Assembly (NCBI RefSeq): GCF_001428405.1
Contig: NZ_LMSL01000039.1
Span: 1 to 64,000 of the forward strand
DNA length: 64,000 nucleotides
Source: Frateuria sp. Soil773
Lineage (GTDB): Bacteria > Pseudomonadota > Gammaproteobacteria > Xanthomonadales > Rhodanobacteraceae
Direction of reading: 5' to 3'
Part shown: one piece after another, positions 43,202 through 51,389 of the stretch
How the letters are laid out: every line of letters begins with the position of its first letter
Position numbering within the stretch: the first letter of the stretch is position 1
Program-made: the position numbers and the translations under genes
The notes under the pieces: model-generated
Told to the model about the DNA's origin: nothing
What the model saw: only the letters and a program-made list of their open reading frames with translations
The model's database searches: none

Positions 43202-45208
43202 ATGCGCAACACCCTTCTCGCCATCGCCATGGCCTCCCTTCTCGGAACCACCCTGCCCAGCCTGGCTGCGGCCCCGCCCTCATCCGACGATGCCGCGGCG
43301 CCCGACACGACGGCGAAGAACAAGGCCGTGCAGGATCTCGATCGCGTCGTCGTCACCGCCGTGCCGCTGGGCCAGAGCGTCGACCGGATCGTGCACCCGG
43401 TAGCCGTGCTGGCCGGCGCGCAACTGGACGACGCCAAGGGCGTCTCCCTTGGCGAAACCGTATCGAACATCCCCGGCGTGCAGACCACGGCGCTGGGCAC
43501 CGCGGTCGGCCGCCCGGTGATCCGCGGCCTCGACGGCCCGCGCGTTTCGGTACTGGAGAACGGCCTCGCCTCGCAGGACGTCTCCAACGTGAGCCAGGAC
43601 CACGCGGTAACCCTGGAACCGTTCCTTGCCGACCAGATCGAGGTGCTGAAAGGCCCCTCCACCCTGCTCTACGGTTCCGGCGCCATCGGCGGCGTGGTGA
43701 ACGTCGTCGACGGGCGCATCCCCGAGAAGGCGCCGGACAACGGCTTCGCGGGCCGCGCCGAGGCGCGCTACGACAGCGTCTCCGAAGGCAAGACCGGCAT
43801 GTTCCGCGTCGACGGCGGCAACGACGCTTTCGCGCTCCACGTCGACGGCATGCATCGCGACAACGGCAGCTACGACATTCCCGGCGGCACGCTCGCCAAC
43901 AGCCAGGTCAAGACCACCGCCGGCGCCGTCGGCGCCTCGCTGCTCGGCAGTTGGGGCTACCTGGGCATGTCGGTCGCGCGCTTCATGGACAACTACGGCA
44001 GCCCCGCCGAACCGGGCGATCCGGCCGAGGGCGAAGACCCGGTCACCATCAAGATGGCGCAGACCAACTACAACCTCAAAGGCGGCCTGGTCGATCCGTT
44101 CTCCGGCGTCTCGAAGATCGAGTTCAACCTCGGCCACAACGCCTACCAGCACGTCGAGTACGAAGGCGCGGAGCCTGGAACCACCTTCAGCACCGACGGC
44201 AACCAGGGCCGCCTGATCGTCTCGCACCGACCCGTTGCCGGCTGGGAAGGCGCCATCGGCGTGCAGACCGAGCACAGGAAGTTCTCCGCGGTGGGCGAGG
44301 AGACCTTCGTGCCCGCGACGACCACCAAGAACGTCGGCGTGTTCCTGACCGAGCAGCGCGATTTCGGCCCGGTCAAGATCGAGCTTGGCGCCCGCCGCGA
44401 CAAGCAGAGCAGCGAGCCGGAGAACGGCAACAAGCGCGACTTCTCGCCCAACAGCTTTTCCGCGGGCGCCGCCTGGCGGTTCGCCGAACACTGGCATGTC
44501 AGCCTCAACCTCGACCATGCCGAACGCGCGCCGGCCGAAGAGGAACTCTTCGCCAACGGCCCGCACGAGGCGTCCGCCACCTTCGAGGTCGGCAACGCCA
44601 ACCTCGACAAGGAAGCCTCCAACCAGGCCGAGCTGGGCCTGCACTTCCATGGCGATGCCGTCGAAGGCAAGGTCGCCGTCTACTACAACCGCTACAGGAA
44701 TTTCATCTACCTCGCCGACACCGGCGAGATCGACGACGACCTGCCCGTGCGCATCTGGTCGCAGAACGACGCCAAGTTCCGCGGCGCCGAGGCGGAGGCC
44801 ACCTTCCACCTCGCCAAGGACACCCACGGCAACTGGGACCTGCGCGTATTCGGCGATACCGTCCGCGCCACGCTTGCCGACGGCGGCGGCAACGTGCCGC
44901 GCATCCCGGCCGGACGCCTTGGCGCGCAAGTCAACTGGAGCGCCGGCGACCTGCGGGCGAGCCTCGGCGCCGTGCGCTACTTCAAGCAGGACAAGACGGC
45001 CGAGTTCGAAACCGATACGGCCGGCTATACGCTGGTCAACGCGCACTTCGCGTGGACCTTCCACGACGATGCCCGCAGCCAGTGGGAGGCTTTCCTCGAC
45101 GGCAACAACCTGACCAACCAGACGGCCCGGCCGGCGACATCCCTGTTCAAGGATGTCGCACCCTTGCCCGGCCGGAACATCTCGGTGGGCCTGCGCGCGT
45201 ATTTCTGA
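43202..45208 (+). CDS. znuD: TonB-dependent receptor, ZnuD-like (zinc uptake)
   Basis: A 668-aa outer-membrane receptor. It has a signal peptide (about 1–23), a TonB box near DRVVVTAVPLG, a plug domain with RPVIRGLDGPRVSVLENG and VLKGPSTLLYGSGAIGG, and a 22-strand barrel ending in VGLRAYF with terminal Phe. The FANGPHEASATFEVGN segment matches zinc receptors of the ZnuD group. The Zur-box-like palindrome upstream supports zinc. No inner-membrane zinc transporter is beside it. Confidence 0.85.
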   Translation: MRNTLLAIAMASLLGTTLPSLAAAPPSSDDAAAPDTTAKNKAVQDLDRVVVTAVPLGQSVDRIVHPVAVLAGAQLDDAKGVSLGETVSNIPGVQTTALGTAVGRPVIRGLDGPRVSVLENGLASQDVSNVSQDHAVTLEPFLADQIEVLKGPSTLLYGSGAIGGVVNVVDGRIPEKAPDNGFAGRAEARYDSVSEGKTGMFRVDGGNDAFALHVDGMHRDNGSYDIPGGTLANSQVKTTAGAVGASLLGSWGYLGMSVARFMDNYGSPAEPGDPAEGEDPVTIKMAQTNYNLKGGLVDPFSGVSKIEFNLGHNAYQHVEYEGAEPGTTFSTDGNQGRLIVSHRPVAGWEGAIGVQTEHRKFSAVGEETFVPATTTKNVGVFLTEQRDFGPVKIELGARRDKQSSEPENGNKRDFSPNSFSAGAAWRFAEHWHVSLNLDHAERAPAEEELFANGPHEASATFEVGNANLDKEASNQAELGLHFHGDAVEGKVAVYYNRYRNFIYLADTGEIDDDLPVRIWSQNDAKFRGAEAEATFHLAKDTHGNWDLRVFGDTVRATLADGGGNVPRIPAGRLGAQVNWSAGDLRASLGAVRYFKQDKTAEFETDTAGYTLVNAHFAWTFHDDARSQWEAFLDGNNLTNQTARPATSLFKDVAPLPGRNISVGLRAYF

Positions 45209-45219
45209 CGCCGGCCGGC

Positions 45220-45249
45220 CCGGGCACGCGCCGGCCGGCGCGTGCCCGG
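45220..45249. terminator. perfect 30-bp palindrome, probable terminator
   Basis: CCGGGCACGCGCCGG followed directly by its exact complement, 11 bases after the stop of the TonB receptor. A 15-bp GC-rich stem without a T-run. Confidence 0.6.
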
Positions 45250-45825
45250 CGCCTCGTTGCCCGTCGCTGCAATCGATCGCCGCCCTCCCGGCGAAACCGA
45301 GAGAAAACGGCGGTCCCGTCGCCACGGCGCCCTGTGCGGAGCAGCCGCCGGTATCCCCAGGCATCGCCGCCGATGGCCGCACCGCCCGCTCCCGGCATCC
45401 CACCCTCAGGGGATGCGCCGGCGTGAGGATTCGCGCAAGGCAGCGATCGTGGTCCCGAATGAAAGCGCCGGAACTGCGCGCCCTCGCCGTCACATGGTGG
45501 CGCGCGACCCGGCAACCAACACGTGCCCGCACGCACGGATTGCGCCCACAGGTTCCAGCGCAGCCGGTCAGTCACGGATGCTCTCCGTCATGCGCATGCC
45601 CTCTGCCGACGGCGTCGCGCAATACCGCCGGCTTCGTCGTGGCCGCTTCCGGAACCGGGAAATCTCCGCGCCGTCTTCGACTCGCAACGGCACGCCGGCC
45701 ATGCGCTGCCATCTGCCCTGGATGCGTGGCCGAGGCGGACAAAAATCCTTGCGCGAAACCCGCTCGATCCCGCATCGGGCCTGCAATTGACACTTTCGTC
45801 ACTCTCTTGCGAGGATGCCGCCGAA

Positions 45826-45842
45826 TCGGGAACGCTTCCCGA
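45826..45842. promoter_or_regulatory. 17-bp palindrome in the leader of the CsgG-like gene
   Basis: TCGGGAACGCTTCCCGA: two perfect 7-base arms around CGC, 64 bases before the ATG. It could be an operator or a leader hairpin; no regulator can be named. Confidence 0.45.
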
Positions 45843-45906
45843 TTTCCAGGGGGCCTGCCGTCCGGCCGGCAAGCGAGTCGCTCGCAAATCACACAGGAAG
45901 GAACAG

Positions 45907-46866
45907 ATGGATCCTCGCAAGAAGGTTGCCATGAAGGGCAGCGCATGGAGTCTGGCGTTGACGATGGCGGTTTCGCTCTCTGCGCACGCCTCGAGTGCGC
46001 AGGACCAGCGCGCCGAACAGATGACGCAGATTCCCACCTGCGCCACCAGGATCGGCACGCTGGCCGTCGAAGAGCCGGAGCGCGGCGTGGACTGGTGGAG
46101 CGAGCGCCAGCTCCCCTCGCCCACCAAGCTGATCAAGGTGTTCGTGGCCAAGTCCGGCTGCTTCACGCTGGTCGACCGCAGCGCCGGCATGGACATGGCG
46201 ATGCGCGAGCGCAGCCTGGCGTCGAGCGGCGAACTGCGCGCCCGCTCCAACCTCGGCAAGGGGCAGATCAAGGCCGCCGACTACGTGCTGGTGCCCGACC
46301 TGGTTTCCAGCAACCGCGACGCCAACGGCGGCTCGGTAGGCAGCGTGCTCGGCGGCCTGCTGGGCAGCAGCAAGATCGGCCGCCTCGCGGGCAACGTCGG
46401 CTTCTCCAGCAAGACCGCCGACGTGGTCCTCACCCTGACCGACGTGCGTTCGTCCGAGCAGGTCGCCATGGCCGACGGCAGCGCCAAGAAGAACGACATC
46501 AGCTTCGCCGGCAGCGGTGCGCTGTGGGGCTCCAGCGGCTTCGGCGGCGCGGGCGTGGGCGGCTACGCCAACACCGAGATCGGCCAGGTGATCACCATGG
46601 CCTACCTGCAGGCCTACAACAAGCTGGTCGGGCAACTGGGCTCGCTGTCGTCCAACGCCGCCCAGTCGAACGCGCAGCAGGCGGTGACCATGCTCAAGCC
46701 GGGCCGCCTCCTGGCGACCGCCACCGGCGGCGCGGCCGTGCGCACGCTCGATCCGGGCATGATGCTCTACCCCACCGGCAACAAGAAGGGCGTGATGTGG
46801 GAAGTGGAAGACGAGCTTGGCAACAAGGGCTGGGTCTCCTCGGCCCTGCTGGAACTGTCCAAGTAG
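45907..46866 (+). CDS. secreted CsgG-like protein with C-terminal SH3-like domain
   Basis: A 319-aa exported protein. A signal peptide ends near ASSAQ (about residue 34). Residues 45–250 are CsgG-like: TCATRIGTLAVEEPERGVDWW, KLIKVFVAKSGCFTLVDRS, DYVLVPDLVSS, and a TADVVLTLTDVRSSEQVAMADGS strand pair. The last ~45 residues (VRTLDPGMMLYPTGNKKG, then WVSSALLEL) look like a bacterial SH3 domain. CsgG forms a curli pore as a lipoprotein; here there is no lipobox and no curli genes nearby, so a pore is unlikely. AAGGAA gives a good start at 45907. A cell-wall or surface role is inferred from the SH3 domain. Confidence 0.7.
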   Translation: MDPRKKVAMKGSAWSLALTMAVSLSAHASSAQDQRAEQMTQIPTCATRIGTLAVEEPERGVDWWSERQLPSPTKLIKVFVAKSGCFTLVDRSAGMDMAMRERSLASSGELRARSNLGKGQIKAADYVLVPDLVSSNRDANGGSVGSVLGGLLGSSKIGRLAGNVGFSSKTADVVLTLTDVRSSEQVAMADGSAKKNDISFAGSGALWGSSGFGGAGVGGYANTEIGQVITMAYLQAYNKLVGQLGSLSSNAAQSNAQQAVTMLKPGRLLATATGGAAVRTLDPGMMLYPTGNKKGVMWEVEDELGNKGWVSSALLELSK

Positions 46867-47370
46867 GCGGCGCGCGCCGCCCCGGGTAGCAGGACGCCCG
46901 CCCGCGCCCCACGGCAAGACCCGCCCGGGGCCTGGACCCGCCACGGCCGGCCGTGGCGGCGGGCCCGATCAGGAAGGACCGTGATCCGGCCGAAGGCGTC
47001 GACGCCGGCCGGATCGCGGATTTCGCAGGCATGCCCTCTCTTCCGGTCGCCGGGACGACCCGGAACCGCATGCCGTCGACGCGCCCGCCATCCCCATCCC
47101 GCCGCAGGCCACGCGAGCGACGGCCGCATTTCGCCCGTCCATGGCATCCCGGCGATCCCGTCGAAACACCGCTTCGTGAGGACCGGCCCGGCGCCCGGCA
47201 CGAGCCGCCGCGTGCCCGCTTCCTGTGCCCGGCAATCGTCGGGGCCACGATTGCGAGCGGCCGCCCCAGCGTGCGGCAATGCCTGCATAGGCTCCGCCGT
47301 GGGCGCTTCATTTCCGCTGCACGCCGCCGGCCGCTATCTTCGGCGGCACCTCCCTGTGCATGAACCGCCC
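46867..47370. other. 504-bp intergenic region with palindromes
   Basis: Holds a perfect 22-bp palindrome CCGCCACGGCC/GGCCGTGGCGG at 46938–46959 (terminator-like) and a 16-bp GGCGGCGC palindrome right at the stop codon. No gene is supported. The promoter of the OsmC operon must lie in its right part, but I cannot place it. Confidence 0.5.
46938..46959. terminator. 22-bp palindrome after the CsgG-like gene
   Basis: Perfect 11-bp arms, 71 bases after the stop codon, no T-run. Confidence 0.5.
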
Positions 47371-47841
47371 ATGGCCTCCGACAGCACCGTCATCGCCGCG
47401 ACCGGCGCCACGCCGTACACCACCGCCCTCGCCGATGGCCGCGGCCACCACTGGCTCGGCGACGAGCCGCGCGGACTCCAGGGCGCGGATGCCGGCCCCA
47501 CGCCCACCGGGCTGCTGCTCTCCAGCCTCGGTGCCTGCACCGCGATCACGCTGAAGATGTACGCCCAGCGCAAGGGCTGGCCACTGGAGGATGTGCAGGT
47601 GGCCCTGCGCCTCAACCCGGACGGCGCGCCGGCCGACGGCCACAACGACATCCAGCGGCAGGTGGCGTTGCACGGTACGCTGACCGCCGCGCAGCGCGAG
47701 CGCCTGCTGGCAGTGGCCAACGCCTGCCCGATCCACAAGATGCTGAGCGGCGAGATCCACATCGCCACGGCCCTGCTCGATCCCCAGGCCGCGTCCGTCC
47801 ACGCAAGCTTCCAGCGCCCGTGCATCCACAACCAAGGGTGA
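47371..47841 (+). CDS. OsmC family peroxide reductase, two-cysteine type
   Basis: A 156-aa OsmC/Ohr fold protein. The two redox cysteines are in [21 protein letters not shown] (about residue 55) and [11 protein letters not shown] (about residue 120), as in thiol peroxidases that reduce organic peroxides. It starts an operon with pirin (4-base gap) and a second OsmC-like gene. Confidence 0.88.
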   Translation: MASDSTVIAATGATPYTTALADGRGHHWLGDEPRGLQGADAGPTPTGLLLSSLGACTAITLKMYAQRKGWPLEDVQVALRLNPDGAPADGHNDIQRQVALHGTLTAAQRERLLAVANACPIHKMLSGEIHIATALLDPQAASVHASFQRPCIHNQG

Positions 47842-47845
47842 TCCC

Positions 47846-48802
47846 ATGACCAACACCGCACCCCAGTCCGCGCCGTCGGATTCCCACGACGGCCAGCCCT
47901 GCCCCGGCCATCCCGTATTGGAGCGCATCGAGACGCGCGGCGCCGAGGTCGGCCTGCTGCCGATCCACCGCGCCCTGCCGAACCGCCAGCGCCGCATGGT
48001 CGGCGCGTGGTGCTTCCTGGACCACGCCGGCCCGATCGACTATGCGGCCGGCCAGGGCCTGCGCGTGGGGCCGCATCCGCACATCGGCCTGCAGACCTTC
48101 ACCTGGATGATCGAGGGCCAGATCATGCACCGCGACAGCCTCGGCTTCGAGCAGGTGATCCGCCCCGGCCAGGTCAACCTGATGACCGCCGGCCGCGGCA
48201 TCGCCCACGCCGAGGACGAAGCCTCGCCCGAAGCCGGGCGCCTGCATGCGGTGCAGTTGTGGATCGCACTGCCCGAGGCGGAGCGCCACCGCGAGCCGTC
48301 GTTCGAGCACTACCCGGACCTGCCGGTGATCCACGAAGGCGGCTTCCGGGTCACCGTGCTGGCCGGCACGGCCTTCGGCCAGCGTTCGCCGGCCGAGGTC
48401 TTCTCGCCGCTGGTCGGCCTCGACCTGGCCGCCGCCGGCCGCGCCAGTACGCGCCTGCCGCTCGAACCCGGCTTCGAGCATGCCGTGCTCGTGCTGGCCG
48501 GCGAGGCCCGCGTGGAAGGCGAGTCGCTGGCGCCGGACACCCTGCTCTACCTCGGCACCGGCCGTCGGCACCTGCAGGTGGAATGCGACGCGGCCTGCCG
48601 GCTGGTGCTGGTCGGCGGCGAGCCGTTCGGCGAGGAGATCCTGCTGTGGTGGAACTTCGTGGCGCGCCGCCCGGAGGAGATGGAGGAAGCCACGCTGGCC
48701 TGGAACGAGCGCCGCCGTTTCGGCGAAGTCCATGGCAGCCCGTCGCCGCGGCTGGTGGCGCCGGACGTCGCCGGGCTGCACCTGCGCGGAGCCCGCCGGT
48801 GA
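47846..48802 (+). CDS. pirin family bicupin protein
   Basis: A 318-aa pirin. The N-terminal cupin has the metal site GPHPHIGLQTFTWMIEGQIMHRDSLG (three His and a Glu) and GQVNLMTAGRGIAHAE. The C-terminal cupin begins near residue 180. Pirins bind iron; some are quercetinases or redox sensors, and the reaction here is unknown. Flanked by two OsmC genes, which suggests peroxide or electrophile stress. Confidence 0.92.
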   Translation: MTNTAPQSAPSDSHDGQPCPGHPVLERIETRGAEVGLLPIHRALPNRQRRMVGAWCFLDHAGPIDYAAGQGLRVGPHPHIGLQTFTWMIEGQIMHRDSLGFEQVIRPGQVNLMTAGRGIAHAEDEASPEAGRLHAVQLWIALPEAERHREPSFEHYPDLPVIHEGGFRVTVLAGTAFGQRSPAEVFSPLVGLDLAAAGRASTRLPLEPGFEHAVLVLAGEARVEGESLAPDTLLYLGTGRRHLQVECDAACRLVLVGGEPFGEEILLWWNFVARRPEEMEEATLAWNERRRFGEVHGSPSPRLVAPDVAGLHLRGARR

Positions 48803-49206
48803 AGACCATCGCTCGCGCCGAGGTCCGCTCCGCCGGCCCGCATTACCGCCACGACATCCGCACCGGCGCGCATGCGCTGGTCGCCGACGAACCGTTCGCG
48901 CAGGGCGGCCTGAACGCCGGCCCCGCTCCTTTCGACTATGTCCTGGCCGGGCTGGGTGCCTGTACCGCGATCACACTGCGGATGTATGCCGAGAAAAAAC
49001 GCTGGGAACTGGGCGAGCTGACGGTCGGTCTTGAACTCCAGCGCGACATCGACGGCAACACGCGCGTCCAGCGCACCCTGCGTGCTGGAGCCGTGCTGGA
49101 CGACGAGCAATGGACGCGCCTGCTCGACATCGCGGCGCGGACGCCGGTCACCCTGGCCCTGCAAAACGGGATGACCATCGCCACGCGGCGCGCGGGCGCC
49201 GGCTGA
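48799..49206 (+). CDS. OsmC family protein lacking the second cysteine
   Basis: A 135-aa OsmC-like protein. The first active Cys is conserved ([20 protein letters not shown]). The region that should carry the second reads IAARTPVTLALQNG, so no Cys is present. It starts with GTG inside the pirin stop (GTGA overlap). With one cysteine it may act by a different reductant or bind rather than reduce peroxides. Confidence 0.85.
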   Translation: MKTIARAEVRSAGPHYRHDIRTGAHALVADEPFAQGGLNAGPAPFDYVLAGLGACTAITLRMYAEKKRWELGELTVGLELQRDIDGNTRVQRTLRAGAVLDDEQWTRLLDIAARTPVTLALQNGMTIATRRAGAG

Positions 49207-49248
49207 TCGGCGCCGCGGCCGGCACGACCGGCGCGGGCCGGGCATCGG

Positions 49249-51279
49249 CTACTCCGCCGCCCGCGGCGAACGCGCCGCGCCCTGCGGCTGCATCAGCAAC
49301 AGGTAGCTGGCGGCGGACCAACTGAAGTTGCGCGACTGGTAGCCGCGGCCGGTCAGCGGATCGTAGTTCTCGTACATCGGCGCCTGCGCCGCCAATCCTT
49401 GCGCGTTCAGCACCAGCCGGCTGGCCATGGCGTCGGCCTCCCTGGCGTAGCCGTAGCGGCGCAGCGCCGCCACGCCGAAATACGCCTGGTCCATCCACAC
49501 CGGGCCGCGCCAGTAGCCCTTCACCGGCGAGAAGCGGGGATCGTTCCTGGCCAGCGTGGGAAACGGCATGGTGGTGGCGAAGCGGTCGGGGTCCAGCATC
49601 ACGCGCGTCACGCCGCGCGCCTGGGCGGCATCCGCCAGGCCGGCCCACAGGGGCGTCCAGCCTTCCGGCCCGTAGACGCGCACCAGCTCGCGGCTGCCCA
49701 GCCGGGCATCGAAGAAATAGCCTGCCGCGGCGTCGAACATCCGCGCGCCGATCGCCCGCCCCAGCGTGTCGGCCTCCTTGCGCCACATGGCCCGGTCCTG
49801 CGCCTTGCCGAGCACGCCGGCGATCTCGGCCAGGTCGGCCTTCTCGCGGTACAGGTAGGCGTTGAGGTCGACCGATTCCTGGTCCAGCGACCACGCGCCC
49901 TTGCCGTTCTCCAGCATCTTCGCCGCGTCGAAGCGGACCGCGTTGTCCATGCCGCTTTCCCAGGCCGCGGCGATCCGGGTGCCGTCGGTTGAGCCGAACT
50001 CGGCCAGGCCGTTGCCGTCGTGGTCGCGCGCCTGGAACCACCAGCGGTGATAGCGCACCAGCTTGTCGTACATCTCGGCGAGGAAGGCCTTGTCGCCGGT
50101 GGCACGGTAGATCTCCAGCGTCGCCCAGGTCGCCAGCGGCGGCTTGGTGTCGCGCCAGTTGTCGTCCGCCTTGTCCAGGAAGACGCAGTCGGGAACCATG
50201 CCGTCGGCGCCCTGGTAGTCGAACATGGTGCGCATCTGGTCGCGCGCCAGGTCCGGCGCGAAATGCGCCAGCGCGGCGGCGTGCTTCCACGAATCCCACG
50301 CCCAGAAGCCGTTGAAGTCGGGATTGGAGTACGACGGCACCACGCCGTCGTGGCGCAGGTCGCCGCGCGCCGCACGCCAGTTGCCCAGCAAGGTCTCGAC
50401 CGCCTTCAGCGCCACGTGCCGCGCCGTTGCGTCCGGCACGCCGGCCAGATGCTGCGCGTCGGCGTACTTCAGGTAGCCGGCCCAGCGGGCGCGGTTGGCC
50501 TTCCAGGCCGCCTCCGGATCGGTCCCGGGCGGCACCTCCGAGCGCGCGTCGTAGCGCAGCGCCTGCGCGACGAACAGCGTGGCCGTCCGGCCGGGTTCGA
50601 GCCGCAGCGGCCGGTCCAGCGCGATGCGATAGCCGCTGCCGGCACGCGAGGCGCGCGCCGCGTCCGCGCCCGCCAGCAGCGTGGTGAGCAATTGCGACTC
50701 CGAGCCGTCGAAGCGCTGCGTCACCGTGCCGCCGGCGGCGTCGAGCCGGGCGCCCTGCGTGGGCAGCACGCTGCCCTCGACCGCCAGCTCCAGCGAGCGG
50801 CCGGCCGTGGCGGTGAGTTCGATCTTCACCAGCGCGCGCCACGAGTCCGGGAAGAACAGCGTCTGGCGCACCGCCAGCCCCGGCGCCGTATAGCTGCGCA
50901 CCAGGTAGCCCGGGCCGGCATGGCTTGCGTCCGGCGCCAGCGCCAGGTCGCGGCCGGCCTCGCGCAGCGCGAGCCGGGCGAAGCGGTCGCCGGTCCATTG
51001 CCCGCCCTTGAGGCTGTGCACGAACGGGCCGGCAAAGCCCGTGGACGCGTCGCTGGCCGGCGGCAGGCTATAGCCGTGCCAGGCGCCCGCGTCGAAGAAG
51101 ATGTTGAAGCTGCGGTCGCGCGCATCCTTCGCGGCGCCGTGCAGGTCCAGCACGTCGAGATGGCGCGGGACGTCGCCGCCGGTCGCGGGCGCGGCGTAGG
51201 CGGGCGTCGCGCCGCCCGCCAGGGCCAGCGCGGCGACAAGCGCCACCGCGATTCGGCGTTTCGTGGAAAGCTGGATCAC
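49249..51279 (-). CDS. exported GH63/MGH1-like glycoside hydrolase
   Basis: A 676-aa secreted enzyme with signal peptide (cleaved near AYA-AP). An N-terminal beta-sandwich (about 30–270) precedes an (alpha/alpha)6 barrel. FNGFWAWDSWKHAAALA and AAWESGMDNAVRF are the hallmark motifs of GH63/GH37/MGH1-type inverting glycosidases (YgjK-like), with candidate catalytic Asp/Glu in them. PMYENYDPLTGRG and the YWRGPVWMDQAYFG segment support this. GTG 51279 has GGAG upstream. Substrate unknown; its place behind a TonB receptor and next to the galactose genes suggests an imported oligosaccharide. Confidence 0.82.
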   Translation of the reverse strand: MIQLSTKRRIAVALVAALALAGGATPAYAAPATGGDVPRHLDVLDLHGAAKDARDRSFNIFFDAGAWHGYSLPPASDASTGFAGPFVHSLKGGQWTGDRFARLALREAGRDLALAPDASHAGPGYLVRSYTAPGLAVRQTLFFPDSWRALVKIELTATAGRSLELAVEGSVLPTQGARLDAAGGTVTQRFDGSESQLLTTLLAGADAARASRAGSGYRIALDRPLRLEPGRTATLFVAQALRYDARSEVPPGTDPEAAWKANRARWAGYLKYADAQHLAGVPDATARHVALKAVETLLGNWRAARGDLRHDGVVPSYSNPDFNGFWAWDSWKHAAALAHFAPDLARDQMRTMFDYQGADGMVPDCVFLDKADDNWRDTKPPLATWATLEIYRATGDKAFLAEMYDKLVRYHRWWFQARDHDGNGLAEFGSTDGTRIAAAWESGMDNAVRFDAAKMLENGKGAWSLDQESVDLNAYLYREKADLAEIAGVLGKAQDRAMWRKEADTLGRAIGARMFDAAAGYFFDARLGSRELVRVYGPEGWTPLWAGLADAAQARGVTRVMLDPDRFATTMPFPTLARNDPRFSPVKGYWRGPVWMDQAYFGVAALRRYGYAREADAMASRLVLNAQGLAAQAPMYENYDPLTGRGYQSRNFSWSAASYLLLMQPQGAARSPRAAE

Positions 51280-51315
51280 ATCGGGCTCCTGTGTGCTTGC
51301 GGCGCGTCGTCCGCC

Positions 51316-51351
51316 GCATGGCGCCGGCCGGCGGAACGGCTGGCGCCATGC
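51316..51351 (-). terminator. hairpin between TonB receptor and GH63-like gene
   Basis: GCATGGCGCC and GGCGCCATGC (10-bp stem, 16-base loop) in the 110-base gap. It may lower read-through from the receptor gene into the hydrolase. Confidence 0.4.
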
Positions 51352-51389
51352 AGGTTAGCGAAAGGCGGCAGCGCCACCAACGCGGCCGG

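Larger units (their letters stand above)
45209..45906. other. 698-bp intergenic region
   Basis: No gene is supported; the frames running through it have no recognisable features. It contains a perfect 30-bp palindrome (45220–45249) just after the receptor gene and a second palindrome (45826–45842) ahead of the CsgG-like gene. TTGACA at 45787–45792 could be a -35 box, but no good -10 follows. Confidence 0.5.

Noticed and set aside
45242..45790. Frames of up to 182 codons in the gap after the zinc receptor
   Set aside because: No ribosome site, no family features and Arg/Pro/Ala-biased composition typical of non-coding GC-rich DNA.
45907..46866. Curli secretion pore CsgG
   Set aside because: No lipobox cysteine, no csgA/B/E/F neighbours and an extra SH3-like end.
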